This document shows positions 4,816-5,288 of a stretch of DNA of 5,288 bases, piece by piece. The position numbers were made by a program, and so were the translations under genes. Source of the DNA: Candidatus Stahliibacteriota bacterium (GTDB lineage: Bacteria > Hydrothermota > Tepidihabitantia > SM23-42); the NCBI GenBank assembly GCA_030670605.1, contig DAOVBK010000128.1, positions 1 to 5,288 of the forward strand, in the 5' to 3' direction. Position 1 is the stretch's first letter. The number at the start of each line of letters is the position of its first letter. Under the pieces are notes generated by a model, which did not search any database, had not been told where the DNA came from, and was given only the letters and a program-made list of their open reading frames with translations.

Positions 4816-5288
4816 ATGCGTAATACGTACAAGATATTTTGCATTTTCCTCGGTTTATCACTAGCCACGATGCTCTTTGCAAATGCCATCGAGCACACGG
4901 TTTATGTTAGCGCCGATGAAATGCGAGCTGAGATATGTAACAACTATGATTATGTGTCACTGCGTGGGTATGATCATCTGGCTGAGCCAGGACATCCGGC
5001 GCTGCCGGTCCAGTTCCTGCGCTTTGTCATTCCAGCTGATGCGCGGGTCACGAATGTCGAGATTATTCGAGAAAACGGTTCTTTTGTGCCCGGCACATTC
5101 GATATTTTTCCTGCCCAAAAGCCGGTTCCCATATCATTACAACAGGGCACAGAGTTCACCGAACCAGACATGACCGTCTACACCCAGAGCAGTCTCTATC
5201 CCCACACCCCGGTTGAGTATGTTCATGACGGTTCCTTAGCCGGCTTTCGTATTGCCGCGGTCAAGGTCACACCGCTACGCTATAATCC
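4816..5288 (+). CDS. Second C25-type protease precursor, N-terminal part only (signal peptide and propeptide)
   Basis: The frame is open for 157 codons from ATG 4816 to the right edge. The start is fixed by AAGGAGGT 4-5 nt upstream. Residues 1-24 are a signal peptide ending FANA. Residues about 27-157 match the style of a C25 propeptide and align with the left-hand protease: GHPALPVQFLRFVIPADARVTNVEI against GEPELAIKPLLVLIPPHATVENIEI, and PGTFDIFPAQKPVPI against KGTYNILPTQHPEPF. The catalytic domain would lie beyond the window, so activity cannot be judged, and a non-peptidase protein with a C25-like propeptide is possible. It is divergent from the three-gene operon and probably secreted. Confidence 0.82.
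   Translation, partial: MRNTYKIFCIFLGLSLATMLFANAIEHTVYVSADEMRAEICNNYDYVSLRGYDHLAEPGHPALPVQFLRFVIPADARVTNVEIIRENGSFVPGTFDIFPAQKPVPISLQQGTEFTEPDMTVYTQSSLYPHTPVEYVHDGSLAGFRIAAVKVTPLRYN

Overview
The window looks like a piece of an uncultured Gram-negative bacterial genome. The best guess is a candidate phylum of the WOR-3/Stahlbacteria or Fibrobacterota-Chlorobi-Bacteroidota type. This rests on two large exported gingipain-type (family C25) proteases whose propeptide, catalytic, C25_C-like and 'NPGE' beta-sandwich layout resembles proteins from those groups, and on a predicted outer-membrane-like protein. No rRNA, tRNA, transposase or CRISPR array is present. The taxonomic call is an inference from protein style only.

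Layout. (1) Positions 2380 down to 1, minus strand: a C25 cysteine protease open for 793 codons and running off the left edge. It has its own consensus promoter (2520..2547) and a leader of about 133 nt. (2) Positions 4619 down to 2610, minus strand: a tight three-gene operon. It holds a small exported, beta-rich protein, then a VLRF1/eRF1-type (baeRF) release-factor-like protein with a GGWSQ loop, then a KdgF-like single-domain cupin. Each stop codon overlaps the next gene's Shine-Dalgarno. (3) Positions 4620..4815: a divergent control region with two back-to-back sigma70-type promoters, a small hairpin and a 12-bp palindrome. (4) Position 4816 to the right edge, plus strand: the first 157 codons of a second C25-type protease precursor (signal peptide and propeptide only).

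How the parts may work together. The two C25 precursors are paralogous in their propeptides. Both are driven by perfect TTGACA-N16-TATAAT promoters, both carry ACTTAAGTAT near the promoter or in the leader, and both leaders hold a second Shine-Dalgarno-like sequence with no obvious start codon. They may therefore be co-regulated. The central operon appears functionally separate: a predicted ribosome-rescue or translation-termination factor with a small cupin, behind an exported protein whose own mRNA may be nearly leaderless.

The most unusual structural observation is a set of degenerate heptanucleotide repeats beginning GGC. One array (4526..4588) lies inside the exported protein's gene and encodes its signal-peptide core. 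Another (2579..2606) sits just past the cupin stop codon. The first array is next to a perfect 8-bp C(TTCG)G hairpin.
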